DNA from: an uncultured Collinsella sp.
GTDB lineage: Bacteria; Actinomycetota; Coriobacteriia; Coriobacteriales; Coriobacteriaceae
Length of the DNA stretch: 13,029 nucleotides
Direction of reading: 5' to 3'
Assembly (NCBI GenBank): GCA_905197585.1
Contig: CAJJZO010000033.1
Coordinates: forward strand, 1 to 13,029
Below are positions 1 through 8,513 of the stretch, piece by piece (position 1 is the first letter of the stretch; each line of letters opens with the position of its first letter). Position numbers and translations under genes: made by a program. Under the pieces are notes generated by a model. It made no database searches. It saw only the letters and a program-made list of their open reading frames with translations, and had not been told where the DNA came from.

Positions 1-1
1 C

Positions 2-808
2 CGCGGCGCGATCGCTCCGGGCAAGCGCGCCGACCTGCTGGTGCTCGATGACCTGACCTTTGCCACGGCCCCGCATCGCGTGTATGCCGCCGGTGCCCTG
101 GTGGCGCAGGACGGTACCTTTGTGGGCGAGATTGCACCCGAGATGGCCGAGGTTGCGGCCCTTGCCGATGAGCTGCGCGCCTCCGTTAAGCTGCCGAAGC
201 TTTCGCTCGACGTATTCGACTATGCCTTTAAGCCGGGCGAGGCCGTGATTGACGTGGTGCCGGGTAAGGCCATCACGGGCATGGCTCGCCCCGAGAGCGC
301 CGAGGGCCTGCGCCGCATTATGCTGATCGAGCGCCACGGCCGCGGTGTGTCGCTGCAGGCCGAGGGCGCCGACGGTGATGGCCCTGCGGGCCTGGGTCTT
401 GTCGGCAAGCACATCGGTCGCGGCTGGGTGCGTGGCTTCACCATCACCGGTGGCGCCATTGCCTCCACAATCGGCCACGACTCGCACAACGTGTGCGTCG
501 TGGGTGATAACGCTGCCGATATGATGGCGGCTGTTGAGGCTGTGGGCCAGGGTGGTCACGTGCTGGTGCGCAACGGCGAGGTCGTGGCGCGCATTCCGCT
601 GGCGCTCGGCGGTCTGATGAGCGAAGGCACGGCCGAGGACGTTGCCGCGCAGCACGACGACTTTATGGTCAAGGCACGCGCTATGGGTATTGAGCCGCCG
701 CTCGACCCCATCATGGGCATCATCTTCCTGCCCCTGCCGGTTATCCCGACGCTCCGCATCCGCCCCGAGGGCATGTTCGACGTCACGACCTTCACCTACG
801 CCGACTAG
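2..808 (+). CDS. ade: Adenine deaminase, C-terminal part (5' end outside window)
   Basis: Adenine deaminase hydrolyses adenine to hypoxanthine and ammonia in cytoplasmic purine salvage. The frame is open from base 2 and gives 268 residues ending at TAG. About half of the usual 570-600 residue protein is present, so a GTG at 41 is internal and not the start. Visible features are the end of the amidohydrolase fold (KRADLLVLDDL, fragment residues 8-18) and the adenine-deaminase C-terminal domain. That domain includes the ITGGAIAS segment, the conserved HDSHN motif (fragment residues 159-163) and a late hydrophobic IIFLPLPVIPTLRI segment before GMFDVTTF. The metal-binding catalytic residues of the barrel lie upstream of the window. 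No good intrinsic terminator follows; a weak hairpin at 881-915 is the nearest. Family assignment is secure from these motifs. Confidence 0.93.
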   Translation, partial: RGAIAPGKRADLLVLDDLTFATAPHRVYAAGALVAQDGTFVGEIAPEMAEVAALADELRASVKLPKLSLDVFDYAFKPGEAVIDVVPGKAITGMARPESAEGLRRIMLIERHGRGVSLQAEGADGDGPAGLGLVGKHIGRGWVRGFTITGGAIASTIGHDSHNVCVVGDNAADMMAAVEAVGQGGHVLVRNGEVVARIPLALGGLMSEGTAEDVAAQHDDFMVKARAMGIEPPLDPIMGIIFLPLPVIPTLRIRPEGMFDVTTFTYAD

Positions 809-853
809 TCATCGGGGACGTTCTTAAACGGCTAGTCATTGGGGACACTCTTT
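805..853 (+). repeat. Two tandem copies of a GGGGAC intergenic repeat
   Basis: Two near-identical units, CTAGTCATCGGGGACGTTCTT (805-825) and CTAGTCATTGGGGACACTCTT (832-852), lie 27 bp apart. The first overlaps the stop codon of the adenine deaminase gene. The 14-mer TTGGGGACACTCTT of the second copy (839-852) recurs exactly on the opposite strand at 1874-1887, on the other side of the HAD gene. This looks like a dispersed intergenic repeat; the family is not one I can name. Confidence 0.6.
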
Positions 854-880
854 GACGTGTTGCCTGGCGCTGCGAATGTG

Positions 881-915
881 GGACCCCTGGCGCGCGTGAG
901 CTATTTGCCAGGTCC
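881..915 (+). other. Imperfect hairpin downstream of adenine deaminase
   Basis: GGACCCCTGGC (881-891) can pair with GCCAGGTCC (907-915), leaving a two-base bulge and a 15-nt loop. There is no proper U-tract after it, only TTGT, so it is at best a weak terminator or part of the structured leader of the next gene. Confidence 0.3.
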
Positions 916-947
916 TTGTAACGTTTGCGCCCGCGGAGTCTTACCTG

Positions 948-1014
948 AGCTCCCTTTGGGTACGTTGGAATTGGATACACGTTCGATTCCAACAAGCCCG
1001 AAGGGAGCTTTTCT
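948..1014 (+). promoter_or_regulatory. Nested hairpin that buries the ribosome binding site of the HAD gene
   Basis: The outer arms 948-960 and 997-1009 pair over 13 bp with a single G-U wobble. Inside, after a symmetric 3-nt internal loop, 964-971 pairs perfectly over 8 bp with 986-993 around a 14-nt loop. The 3' outer arm contains the Shine-Dalgarno sequence AAGGGAG (1001-1007) of the ATG at 1015, and the 5' arm CTCCCTT is its exact complement. The arm is followed by TTTTCT, so the same element also looks like an intrinsic terminator. It could limit translation, terminate transcription, or both; any trigger is unknown. Confidence 0.6.
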
Positions 1015-1809
1015 ATGTTTAAACTGATTGCATCCGATATGGACGGCACGTTGCTTGACGAAAACAGCCAGGTGCCTCCCGAGACCTACGAACTGATTCT
1101 GGCGCTACACGAGCATGGCGTGCATTTTTCCGCATCGTCAGGCCGCCGCTACGATCGCCTGTGCGAGTTCTTTGCGCCCGTTCGCGACAAGATGGACTTT
1201 GTCGCCGCTAACGGTGCCCAGGTCTACGCCGACGGCAAAATGGTAGACCGTGAGGTGTATTCCCACCTGGCGATTCGAAGGCTCGCCCAAGCCGTCAGGA
1301 CGTTTCCCAATCTGCATCTTGCGCTCTTTGACCGAACCAAGTCCTTCCTGCTCGATGACGAGTGCAAGTTCGTGCGTGAGGTCGATAAGGACCTTCCCAA
1401 TGCCGAGCGTATTTGGGAGCTGCCCGATCCCAGCGTAAATATCATCAAGGCGAGTATCTTTTGCGATGACGGTGTCGTTATGGACAGCGCCTACGTGCTA
1501 CAGCGTGAACTTGGCCAGCTCTTTACTTTTGCACCTTCGGGCAACGCGTGGATCGATGCCATGCAGCCCGGTGTGTCGAAGGCCTCGGGCATCGCACAGC
1601 TCGCGGAGCATTACGGCATTGGACGCGACGAGATCATGGCGTTTGGCGACTCGATGAACGACTACGAGATCATTCGCTTTGTCGGCACGGGCTGCGCGAT
1701 GGAAAACGCGCGCCCCGCGCTCAAAGCGGTTGCCGATCGCGTGGTGGGTCGTAACCGCGACCACGCTGTCCAGCAGGAACTCCGCCGTGTTCTGGAGAGC
1801 CTCGCCTAA
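1015..1809 (+). CDS. Cof-type HAD-family phosphatase
   Basis: This is a 264-residue cytoplasmic haloacid-dehalogenase-superfamily hydrolase of the Cof / IIB (Cof-subfamily) type. These enzymes usually remove phosphate from sugar phosphates, nucleotides or cofactor precursors such as FMN; the substrate here cannot be read from sequence. All four motifs are visible: motif I DMDGTLLD (nucleophile D8, acid/base D10), motif II SASSGR, motif III Lys189 in GVSKASG, and motif IV GDSMND (211-216) with Mg-binding aspartates. The region between motifs II and III is the Cof-type C2 cap. Length is normal for the family. The ATG at 1015 has an AAGGGAG site 7 nt upstream, which lies inside a strong hairpin. 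A second Cof-like gene lies convergent and close by, but the two are not similar enough outside the motifs to call a recent duplication. Confidence 0.9.
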   Translation: MFKLIASDMDGTLLDENSQVPPETYELILALHEHGVHFSASSGRRYDRLCEFFAPVRDKMDFVAANGAQVYADGKMVDREVYSHLAIRRLAQAVRTFPNLHLALFDRTKSFLLDDECKFVREVDKDLPNAERIWELPDPSVNIIKASIFCDDGVVMDSAYVLQRELGQLFTFAPSGNAWIDAMQPGVSKASGIAQLAEHYGIGRDEIMAFGDSMNDYEIIRFVGTGCAMENARPALKAVADRVVGRNRDHAVQQELRRVLESLA

Positions 1810-1810
1810 T

Positions 1811-1841
1811 CCGGCAGATGGGGATGTTCCCTTTCTGCCGG
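1811..1841 (+). terminator. Hairpin after the HAD gene, possible terminator without T-tract
   Basis: CCGGCAGA (1811-1818) and TCTGCCGG (1834-1841) form a perfect 8-bp stem one base after the HAD stop codon, with GGG/CCC able to pair inside the loop. No T-run follows on either strand, so intrinsic termination is doubtful. The loop holds another degenerate copy of the GGGGAC repeat (TGGGGATGTTCCCTT). Confidence 0.35.
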
Positions 1842-1846
1842 CAGTG

Positions 1847-1887
1847 GGGGACAGTCCTTGCAGCTTTTTCGCGAAGAGTGTCCCCAA
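1847..1887. repeat. Inverted pair of GGGGAC repeats
   Basis: GGGGACA (1847-1853) is inverted relative to TGTCCCC (1879-1885), with CTT/AAG pairing further in, giving an imperfect palindrome. The right half, read on the minus strand, is TTGGGGACACTCTT, identical over 14 bases to 839-852. Such inverted arrangements resemble REP-type elements, but no associated transposase is in the window. Confidence 0.55.
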
Positions 1888-1900
1888 CGACTACTGTGAC

Positions 1901-1941
1901 CAGGGTAGCTAATTTGGGACGGGGCTATTTTAGCTACCCTG
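1901..1941. other. Perfect 12-bp hairpin between convergent HAD genes
   Basis: CAGGGTAGCTAA (1901-1912) is perfectly complementary to TTAGCTACCCTG (1930-1941) around a 17-nt loop that contains TTTGGGACGGGG. It sits between the ends of two convergent genes, where a bidirectional terminator would be expected, yet there is no T-tract on either side. It may be a dispersed palindromic repeat rather than a terminator. Confidence 0.5.
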
Positions 1942-1955
1942 CCGGGTTGATGCTG

Positions 1956-2798
1956 CTAGGCGAGGGCGGCCATGATGGTGCGGGCGACGCCGTCGTGGTC
2001 GTTGTCGTATTCGGTGATGGCGTCGGCGGCCTCGCGATCCTCGGGCTCGGCGTTGATCATGGCCATGCCGTGGCCCGCTGCCTGCAGCATGGGAATGTCG
2101 TTGATGTTGTCGCCGAACGCCCAGGCGTCGGCGAGACGCTCACCCAGGTGCTCGCATAGCCACGTGAGGGCCGTTCCCTTGGTGGCGCCTTCGCCCATAA
2201 CCTCGATATTCATGGCGTACGAACGCGTGACCTCAATGCCTCCGAGCTTGTCGAGCGCCGCCGCGATGGCGTCGCGATCGGCCGGGTCGTGCCAGTACAT
2301 GGCGATGCGTTCGAGCGTCTCGACTTCGTCGATCTTGCTGTCGATATCCATGTCGATCGGTGTTCGTGTGCGCTTGAGCGAAGCCGCGATGTGGGGATCG
2401 CCGCCGCAGAACTCATCTAGGCGCCCGTAAAGCGAACGGGGGAGGAAACACTGTCCATCCGCGAAGATATCGAAGGTCACATCGTGGCCGGCGGCAATGC
2501 GATGGATGCGGTGGGCAATGCCGCAATCGAGCGGACGGCTCAAGATGCACGTGGCGCGCGAGGCGTCGGTGGGCACATCGTCGTCGAGCTGCCAGACGCT
2601 GGCGCCGTTGGCGCAGACTGCGTAGTGCACGGCGGGATGGGCGAGAATGGGCTCAAAGATGCCCGACAGCGGACGCCCCGTGCAGGGAACAAACTCGATG
2701 CCACGACGTGCGAGCTCGTCGAGCATTGTCCAGGTGGCATCGCTCATCTGCTTATCGCTCGTCAGCAGCGTCCCATCCATATCGGAAAACACAATCAT
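1956..2798 (-). CDS. Cof-type HAD-family phosphatase
   Basis: This is a second Cof-like HAD hydrolase, 280 residues, with unknown phosphorylated substrate. Motif I is DMDGTLLT with nucleophile D6 and acid/base D8, motif II is PCTGR with Thr40, motif III is Lys207 in GATKGTAL, and motif IV is GDNINDIPML (229-238). The GATKGTAL and GDNxND forms are typical of the Cof / YbiV-like branch. The ATG at 2798 is supported by AAAGGG 9 nt upstream. The gltA terminator ends only about 25 nt upstream of this start, leaving no room for its own promoter in between. Expression therefore probably depends on read-through or on a promoter further up. The gene ends with TAG, convergent to the other HAD gene. Confidence 0.9.
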   Translation of the reverse strand: MIVFSDMDGTLLTSDKQMSDATWTMLDELARRGIEFVPCTGRPLSGIFEPILAHPAVHYAVCANGASVWQLDDDVPTDASRATCILSRPLDCGIAHRIHRIAAGHDVTFDIFADGQCFLPRSLYGRLDEFCGGDPHIAASLKRTRTPIDMDIDSKIDEVETLERIAMYWHDPADRDAIAAALDKLGGIEVTRSYAMNIEVMGEGATKGTALTWLCEHLGERLADAWAFGDNINDIPMLQAAGHGMAMINAEPEDREAADAITEYDNDHDGVARTIMAALA

Positions 2799-2822
2799 TT
2801 GATGCAGCCCTTTCTACTGGCA

Positions 2823-2861
2823 TAAAAAGCGTGGCCGAGGGCTTGGGTCCCTGGCCACGCT
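2823..2861 (-). terminator. Intrinsic terminator of citrate synthase
   Basis: Read on the minus strand, AGCGTGGCC (2861-2853) pairs perfectly with GGCCACGCT (2836-2828), with AGGG/CCCT able to extend the stem inside, followed by TTTTT. It lies 24 nt past the gltA stop codon. It is also in the leader of the downstream HAD gene. Confidence 0.88.
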
Positions 2862-2884
2862 CGAGTTCTATAACGGTCCGCGTC

Positions 2885-4303
2885 CTAGCGGTCGGCGAGT
2901 GGCTTGTACTCCAGCGGCTCGATCACCGGACGATAGGCGGGGCGGATGATACGGTGCGCGCAGAAGAGCTCTTCCATGCGGTGCGCCGACCAGCCGGCCA
3001 TGCGGGCGACGGCGAATAGCGGCGTAAAGAGCGTCTCGGGCACGCCGAGCATCTTGTAGATAAAGCCCGTGTACAGGTCGATGTTGGCGCAGATGGGCTT
3101 GGTCATGCCGTGGTCGCGCATGACCTGGGGTGCCAGGCGCTCGATGCGCTCGATGAGCGCGAACTCCTCGCCCAAGTCCTTCTTGGCGGCAAGCGTGCGC
3201 GCGTAACGGCGGCACACCTCGGCGCGCGGGTCGCTCAGCGTGTAGACGGCGTGGCCCATGCCGTAGATGAGGCCCGTGCCGTCGAAGGCCTGCTTGTCGA
3301 GGATCTTGCCCAGGTAGGCCGCGACCTCGTCCTCGTCCTCCCAGTTGGAGACATGCGCGCGGATGTCCTCGTGCATAGACACGACCTTGGCATTGGCGCC
3401 GCCGTGGCGCGGGCCCTTGAGCGAGCCGATAGCCGCGGCGTAGGCGGAATACGGGTCGGTGGCCGAAGACGACAGCACGCGGCAAGCGAAGGTGGAGTTG
3501 TTGCCGCCGCCGTGCTCGGCATGCAGCATGAGCATAACGTCGAGCAGCATCGCCTCATCGCGGGTGAACGCCATGCCGCCGCGCAGGACCTGTAGGATGG
3601 TCTCGGCGGTGGAGAGGCCGGGCGTGGGGTGCGGCACGTGAACCTCGGAGCCGCGAAGCTTGGCGACCGAGGCCATGTGTGCGAAGGCGGCAATGCGCGG
3701 GAGACGTGCGAGCATGGAAATGGCGACGTCGATTTCGTGCTCGGGCGTGATCACGTCTGGTTCGGCATCGAAGGCGTAGAGCAGCAGCACGGCGCGCTGA
3801 AGCACGTTCATGATGCTCGACGACACCGTGGTCATGGGAAACTCTTTGACGTACTCGTCGCTCAGATGTCTAAAGGCACCTAGGCGCTCGCAGAAGCCGT
3901 CGAGCTCTTCCTTGTTGGGCAGCGAACCCGTGATAAGCAGATAGGCGACTTCTTCGTAGCCGTAGCGATTCTCGGCCTGGGCATTGTTGACCAGATCCTC
4001 GATGCTGTAGCCGCGAAGCGTGAGCTTGCCCTGATCGGGCACGACCTTTCCGTCGACCTTGTTGTAGCCGTGCACATCCGAGATACGAGTGAGGCCCGCG
4101 ACCACGCCCGAGCCGTCGGCATTGCGCAGGCCGCGCTTGACATTGTGCTCTTCGAACAAGCCCTCGTCATAAGGGTCGGTCGGCAGGCCGTGGTAGAGGC
4201 TTTCGCTCTCAGGCGAAATCTGGCGGCTTGCTTCGTAATCCAGAACCAGTCGGCTCAAGTGGTCATCGAAGCGGTAATAGATTTTCTTGGCGTCGTAGGC
4301 CAT
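2885..4303 (-). CDS. gltA: Citrate synthase
   Basis: The enzyme condenses acetyl-CoA with oxaloacetate to citrate in the cytoplasm, probably feeding 2-oxoglutarate and glutamate synthesis in an anaerobe. At 472 residues it belongs to the longer citrate/2-methylcitrate synthase type seen in Clostridia and Bacteroides, with an extended N-terminal region (NVKRGLRNADGSGV, 54-67). The catalytic triad is present: H264 in LHAEHGGGNNS, H300 in GPRHGGAN, and D409 in ANIDLYTG. H351 in YGMGHAVY and the DPRAE segment are also conserved. The ATG at 4303 has a GGAGAGGAG site just upstream. The ACT-domain gene ends 77 nt upstream on the same strand, so co-transcription is likely, and a good terminator follows. 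2-Methylcitrate synthase activity cannot be excluded, but no prp genes are nearby. Confidence 0.93.
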   Translation of the reverse strand: MAYDAKKIYYRFDDHLSRLVLDYEASRQISPESESLYHGLPTDPYDEGLFEEHNVKRGLRNADGSGVVAGLTRISDVHGYNKVDGKVVPDQGKLTLRGYSIEDLVNNAQAENRYGYEEVAYLLITGSLPNKEELDGFCERLGAFRHLSDEYVKEFPMTTVSSSIMNVLQRAVLLLYAFDAEPDVITPEHEIDVAISMLARLPRIAAFAHMASVAKLRGSEVHVPHPTPGLSTAETILQVLRGGMAFTRDEAMLLDVMLMLHAEHGGGNNSTFACRVLSSSATDPYSAYAAAIGSLKGPRHGGANAKVVSMHEDIRAHVSNWEDEDEVAAYLGKILDKQAFDGTGLIYGMGHAVYTLSDPRAEVCRRYARTLAAKKDLGEEFALIERIERLAPQVMRDHGMTKPICANIDLYTGFIYKMLGVPETLFTPLFAVARMAGWSAHRMEELFCAHRIIRPAYRPVIEPLEYKPLADR

Positions 4304-4318
4304 GCGCGCTCCTCTCCG

Positions 4319-4374
4319 GGCCGCATCGGGGTGGCTTGCATGGGCATGCGCGCGTCAGGCTATCCCCGGCGGCC
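4319..4374 (-). other. Intercistronic hairpin between the ACT-domain gene and gltA
   Basis: GGCCGC (4319-4324) can pair with GCGGCC (4369-4374), and GGGG (4327-4331 region) with CCCC (4364-4367) just inside. A small GCATG/CATGC palindrome occupies the centre. No T-tract follows in the minus direction. It could stabilise or process the joint mRNA; it is only a fold by eye. Confidence 0.3.
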
Positions 4375-4380
4375 TGTTCG

Positions 4381-4668
4381 CTACAGGCGGTACATAAAGT
4401 TGAAGACGTCCTCGCGCTGGATGGACACGTTGACGCCCGAAAGCTCGCCGGCCTCGGCCAGCGCCTTCTGCAGCTCGGCGAAGTCGAGCTTGGACTCGGC
4501 GGTATCGGCCAGCATGGTCATGGTGAAGATGTCCTCGATAATGGACTGCGTGATGTCGCGGATGTCGACGTTGGCCTCGCCTAGGACACGGGTGACGCCG
4601 GCGACGATACCGGGGCGGTTCTTGCCAAGGACGGTGATGACGATGCGGGAGGACGAGATCTCGGCCAT
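4381..4668 (-). CDS. ACT domain protein, UPF0237 family
   Basis: This 95-residue single ACT domain is of the UPF0237 type (small free-standing relatives of GcvR). ACT domains bind amino acids or similar ligands and act as allosteric sensors; the ligand of this family is not established. Family signatures are TVLGKNRPGIVAGVTRVLGE (12-31), the following DIRDITQSI, the FTMTMLAD strand, and the C-terminal QREDVFNFMYRL. The ATG at 4668 has AAAGGG upstream on the minus strand. In many bacteria the gene sits directly before a UPF0210 (DUF711) gene. Here the next gene downstream is citrate synthase, 77 nt away, suggesting a shared transcript and possibly a regulatory link, which is inference. It ends with TAG. 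Confidence 0.87.
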   Translation of the reverse strand: MAEISSSRIVITVLGKNRPGIVAGVTRVLGEANVDIRDITQSIIEDIFTMTMLADTAESKLDFAELQKALAEAGELSGVNVSIQREDVFNFMYRL

Positions 4669-4715
4669 GGGAAACCCTTTCGCGTGATTGCGGCGCGCGC
4701 GGGGCGCTCCGCTAC

Positions 4716-4738
4716 GGTACAGTGTTCATCATTGTACC
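4716..4738. promoter_or_regulatory. Operator-like palindrome over a -10 element (ACT-gltA)
   Basis: GGTACAGTG (4716-4724) and CATTGTACC (4730-4738) form a 9-bp inverted repeat with one mismatch and a 5-nt spacer, the size and symmetry of a dimeric repressor site. On the minus strand it contains TACAAT (4736-4731), a good -10 for the ACT-gltA unit about 60 nt upstream of the ATG. No clear -35 precedes it. The regulator is unknown. Confidence 0.45.
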
Positions 4739-4860
4739 TGTCTGGCGCAAAAAAGGCGCGCTCGCTGCGGCGTTACACGTCTGCAACATGGGAGAAGGGG
4801 CAACAGGGTGCGTGTCCGCTGCGGTTGGCCACGCCGTGTTGCACAAAGACCGTGAACCTT

Positions 4861-4889
4861 TTGTGGGACGCGCGGCGCTGTGGTACCAT
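4861..4889 (+). promoter_or_regulatory. Promoter of rpmE
   Basis: TTGTGG (4861-4866) and TACCAT (4884-4889) are separated by exactly 17 bp, and TGG directly before TACCAT gives an extended -10 (TGnTA). The predicted start is near 4896, giving a leader of about 78 nt. The preceding stretch 4739-4860 contains no gene; it has only weak inverted repeats such as TGCAACA/TGTTGCA around 4783-4843. Confidence 0.6.
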
Positions 4890-4895
4890 AGCCGA

Positions 4896-4973
4896 GTTTG
4901 TTGTCTTGGTCGGAAACCAAGACGCCTTATGCGCTGATCGGTAACCAGCGCCTGACCAATAAGGAGTCCTACC
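4896..4973 (+). promoter_or_regulatory. Structured 5' leader of rpmE, probable L31 autoregulatory leader
   Basis: Two hairpins precede the gene. GTCTTGGT/ACCAAGAC (4903-4910 with 4916-4923) is a perfect 8-bp stem. GCGCTG/CAGCGC (4931-4936 with 4946-4951) is a 6-bp stem. Their apical sequences are alike (GGTCGGAAACC and GATCGGTAACC). TTGGTC (4906-4911) can alternatively pair with GACCAA (4954-4959), which abuts the Shine-Dalgarno AAGGAG (4961-4966). L31 genes of several bacterial groups carry leader RNAs thought to bind L31; I recall a Coriobacteria class but cannot confirm that this sequence matches it. Confidence 0.6.
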
Positions 4974-5399
4974 ATGAAGCAGGGTATCCATCCCCAGTAT
5001 GTCGAGTGCACGGTGACGTGCTCCTGCGGCAACACCTTCAAGACGCACGCTACCGTGTCCGAGATGAAGGTCGAGCTTTGCAACGAGTGCCACCCGTTCT
5101 ACACCGGCCAGCAGAAGTTCGTCGACACCGGTGGACGCGTCCAGCGCTTCGCCGACAAGTTCGGTGGCGCCGCTGCCGCTCAGCTCAAGAAGGCCGAGGA
5201 GGCCAAGGCCGCCAAGGCCGCCAAGGCTGCTGAGGCCGAGGCCGCTCGCAAGGCCGCCGCTGAGGCTAAGGCTGCCGAGAAGGCTAAGCGTGCTGCTAAG
5301 TTTGCCGAGGAGGCTGCCAAGCAGGCCGCCGAGGCTCCCGCAGAGGCTCCCGTCGAGGAGGCCGCTGCCGAGGCCGAGACCACCGAGGCTGCTGAGTAA
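4974..5399 (+). CDS. rpmE: 50S ribosomal protein L31, with long Ala/Lys/Glu-rich tail
   Basis: L31 is a large-subunit protein that contributes to the bridge with the 30S subunit. Residues 1-65 match the family from MKQGIHPQY through [20 protein letters not shown]. The zinc-binding set C16, C18, C36 and C39 marks the C+ type, which can act as a zinc store. Typical L31 is about 70 residues; this one is 141. Residues 66-141 form a low-complexity tail built from Ala with Lys and Glu. It is lysine-rich up to K116 and then purely acidic to the end, probably helical at first. The gene has its own promoter, structured leader, AAGGAG site 7 nt before ATG, and a strong terminator, so it is monocistronic. 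The tail's codon use matches the core, and no frameshift is needed to explain it. Confidence 0.95.
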   Translation: MKQGIHPQYVECTVTCSCGNTFKTHATVSEMKVELCNECHPFYTGQQKFVDTGGRVQRFADKFGGAAAAQLKKAEEAKAAKAAKAAEAEAARKAAAEAKAAEKAKRAAKFAEEAAKQAAEAPAEAPVEEAAAEAETTEAAE

Positions 5400-5436
5400 A
5401 TAGCTCGCCGCGGAATCGCTCGCATTCATGGCATGA

Positions 5437-5476
5437 GGGCCGTGCATCCGTTTGGGTGCGCGGCCCTTTTCTTTTT
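5437..5476 (+). terminator. Intrinsic terminator of rpmE
   Basis: GGGCCGTGCATCC (5437-5449) pairs with GGGTGCGCGGCCC (5454-5466) over 13 bp including two G-U wobbles, with a GTTT loop, followed by TTTTCTTTTT. It is 37 nt past the rpmE stop. Its inner 17 bases are identical to the terminator-like hairpin in front of the YitT gene. Confidence 0.92.
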
Positions 5477-5486
5477 ATTGGTGCAA

Positions 5487-5579
5487 ACCAACCTGCCCCC
5501 ATTGCATCAAATGGCAGAGAGGCAGCGTTTGCCCAGATAAAACCTGCCAAAATTAACCTGTCCATTGTGGCAGGTTGGT
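5487..5579. repeat. Cluster of AACCTGCC boxes upstream of secA
   Basis: AACCTGCC occurs at 5490-5497 and 5541-5548, AACCTGTC at 5555-5562, and the inverse GGCAGGTT at 5569-5576. ACCAACCTGCC (5487-5497) is the perfect 11-base inverse of 5569-5579, and AACCTGCCA (5541-5549) the 9-base inverse of 5568-5576, so two alternative hairpins are possible. The block lies between the rpmE terminator and the presumed secA promoter. It holds no open reading frame that I would call. Function unknown: repeat element, regulator sites or RNA structure. Confidence 0.5.
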
Positions 5580-5638
5580 CGTAGTTATTACGTGGCGGTC
5601 GAGGTCGACCGTATAGGCCGCGCCTTGTTTGGCTAAAG

Positions 5639-5644
5639 TACAAT
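5639..5644 (+). promoter_or_regulatory. Possible -10 element of secA-prfB
   Basis: TACAAT lies about 60 nt upstream of the secA ATG. There is no convincing -35 at 16-18 bp, although TTGTTT sits closer in. The rest of 5580-5705 has only a small GGTC/GACC palindrome near 5598-5610. Confidence 0.35.
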
Positions 5645-5705
5645 CATCTGTGTTTAACTCGCCCGCAGCTGCACGGCGTGGGCGATGGCCAAAAAGGAAA
5701 ACCAC

Positions 5706-8512
<2,807 letters not shown>

Positions 8513-8513
<1 letters not shown>

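Noticed and set aside
948..1009. tRNA-like element, suggested by GTTCGATTCC (981-990) and the paired outer ends
   Set aside because: The putative T-loop has no matching 5' stem, the length is about 62 nt, and there are no D or anticodon arms. A simple nested hairpin explains it better.
5685..5705. Alternative upstream ATG start for secA
   Set aside because: The seven extra residues are encoded by the A-rich Shine-Dalgarno region of the ATG at 5706, and the family N-terminus begins at MGF.
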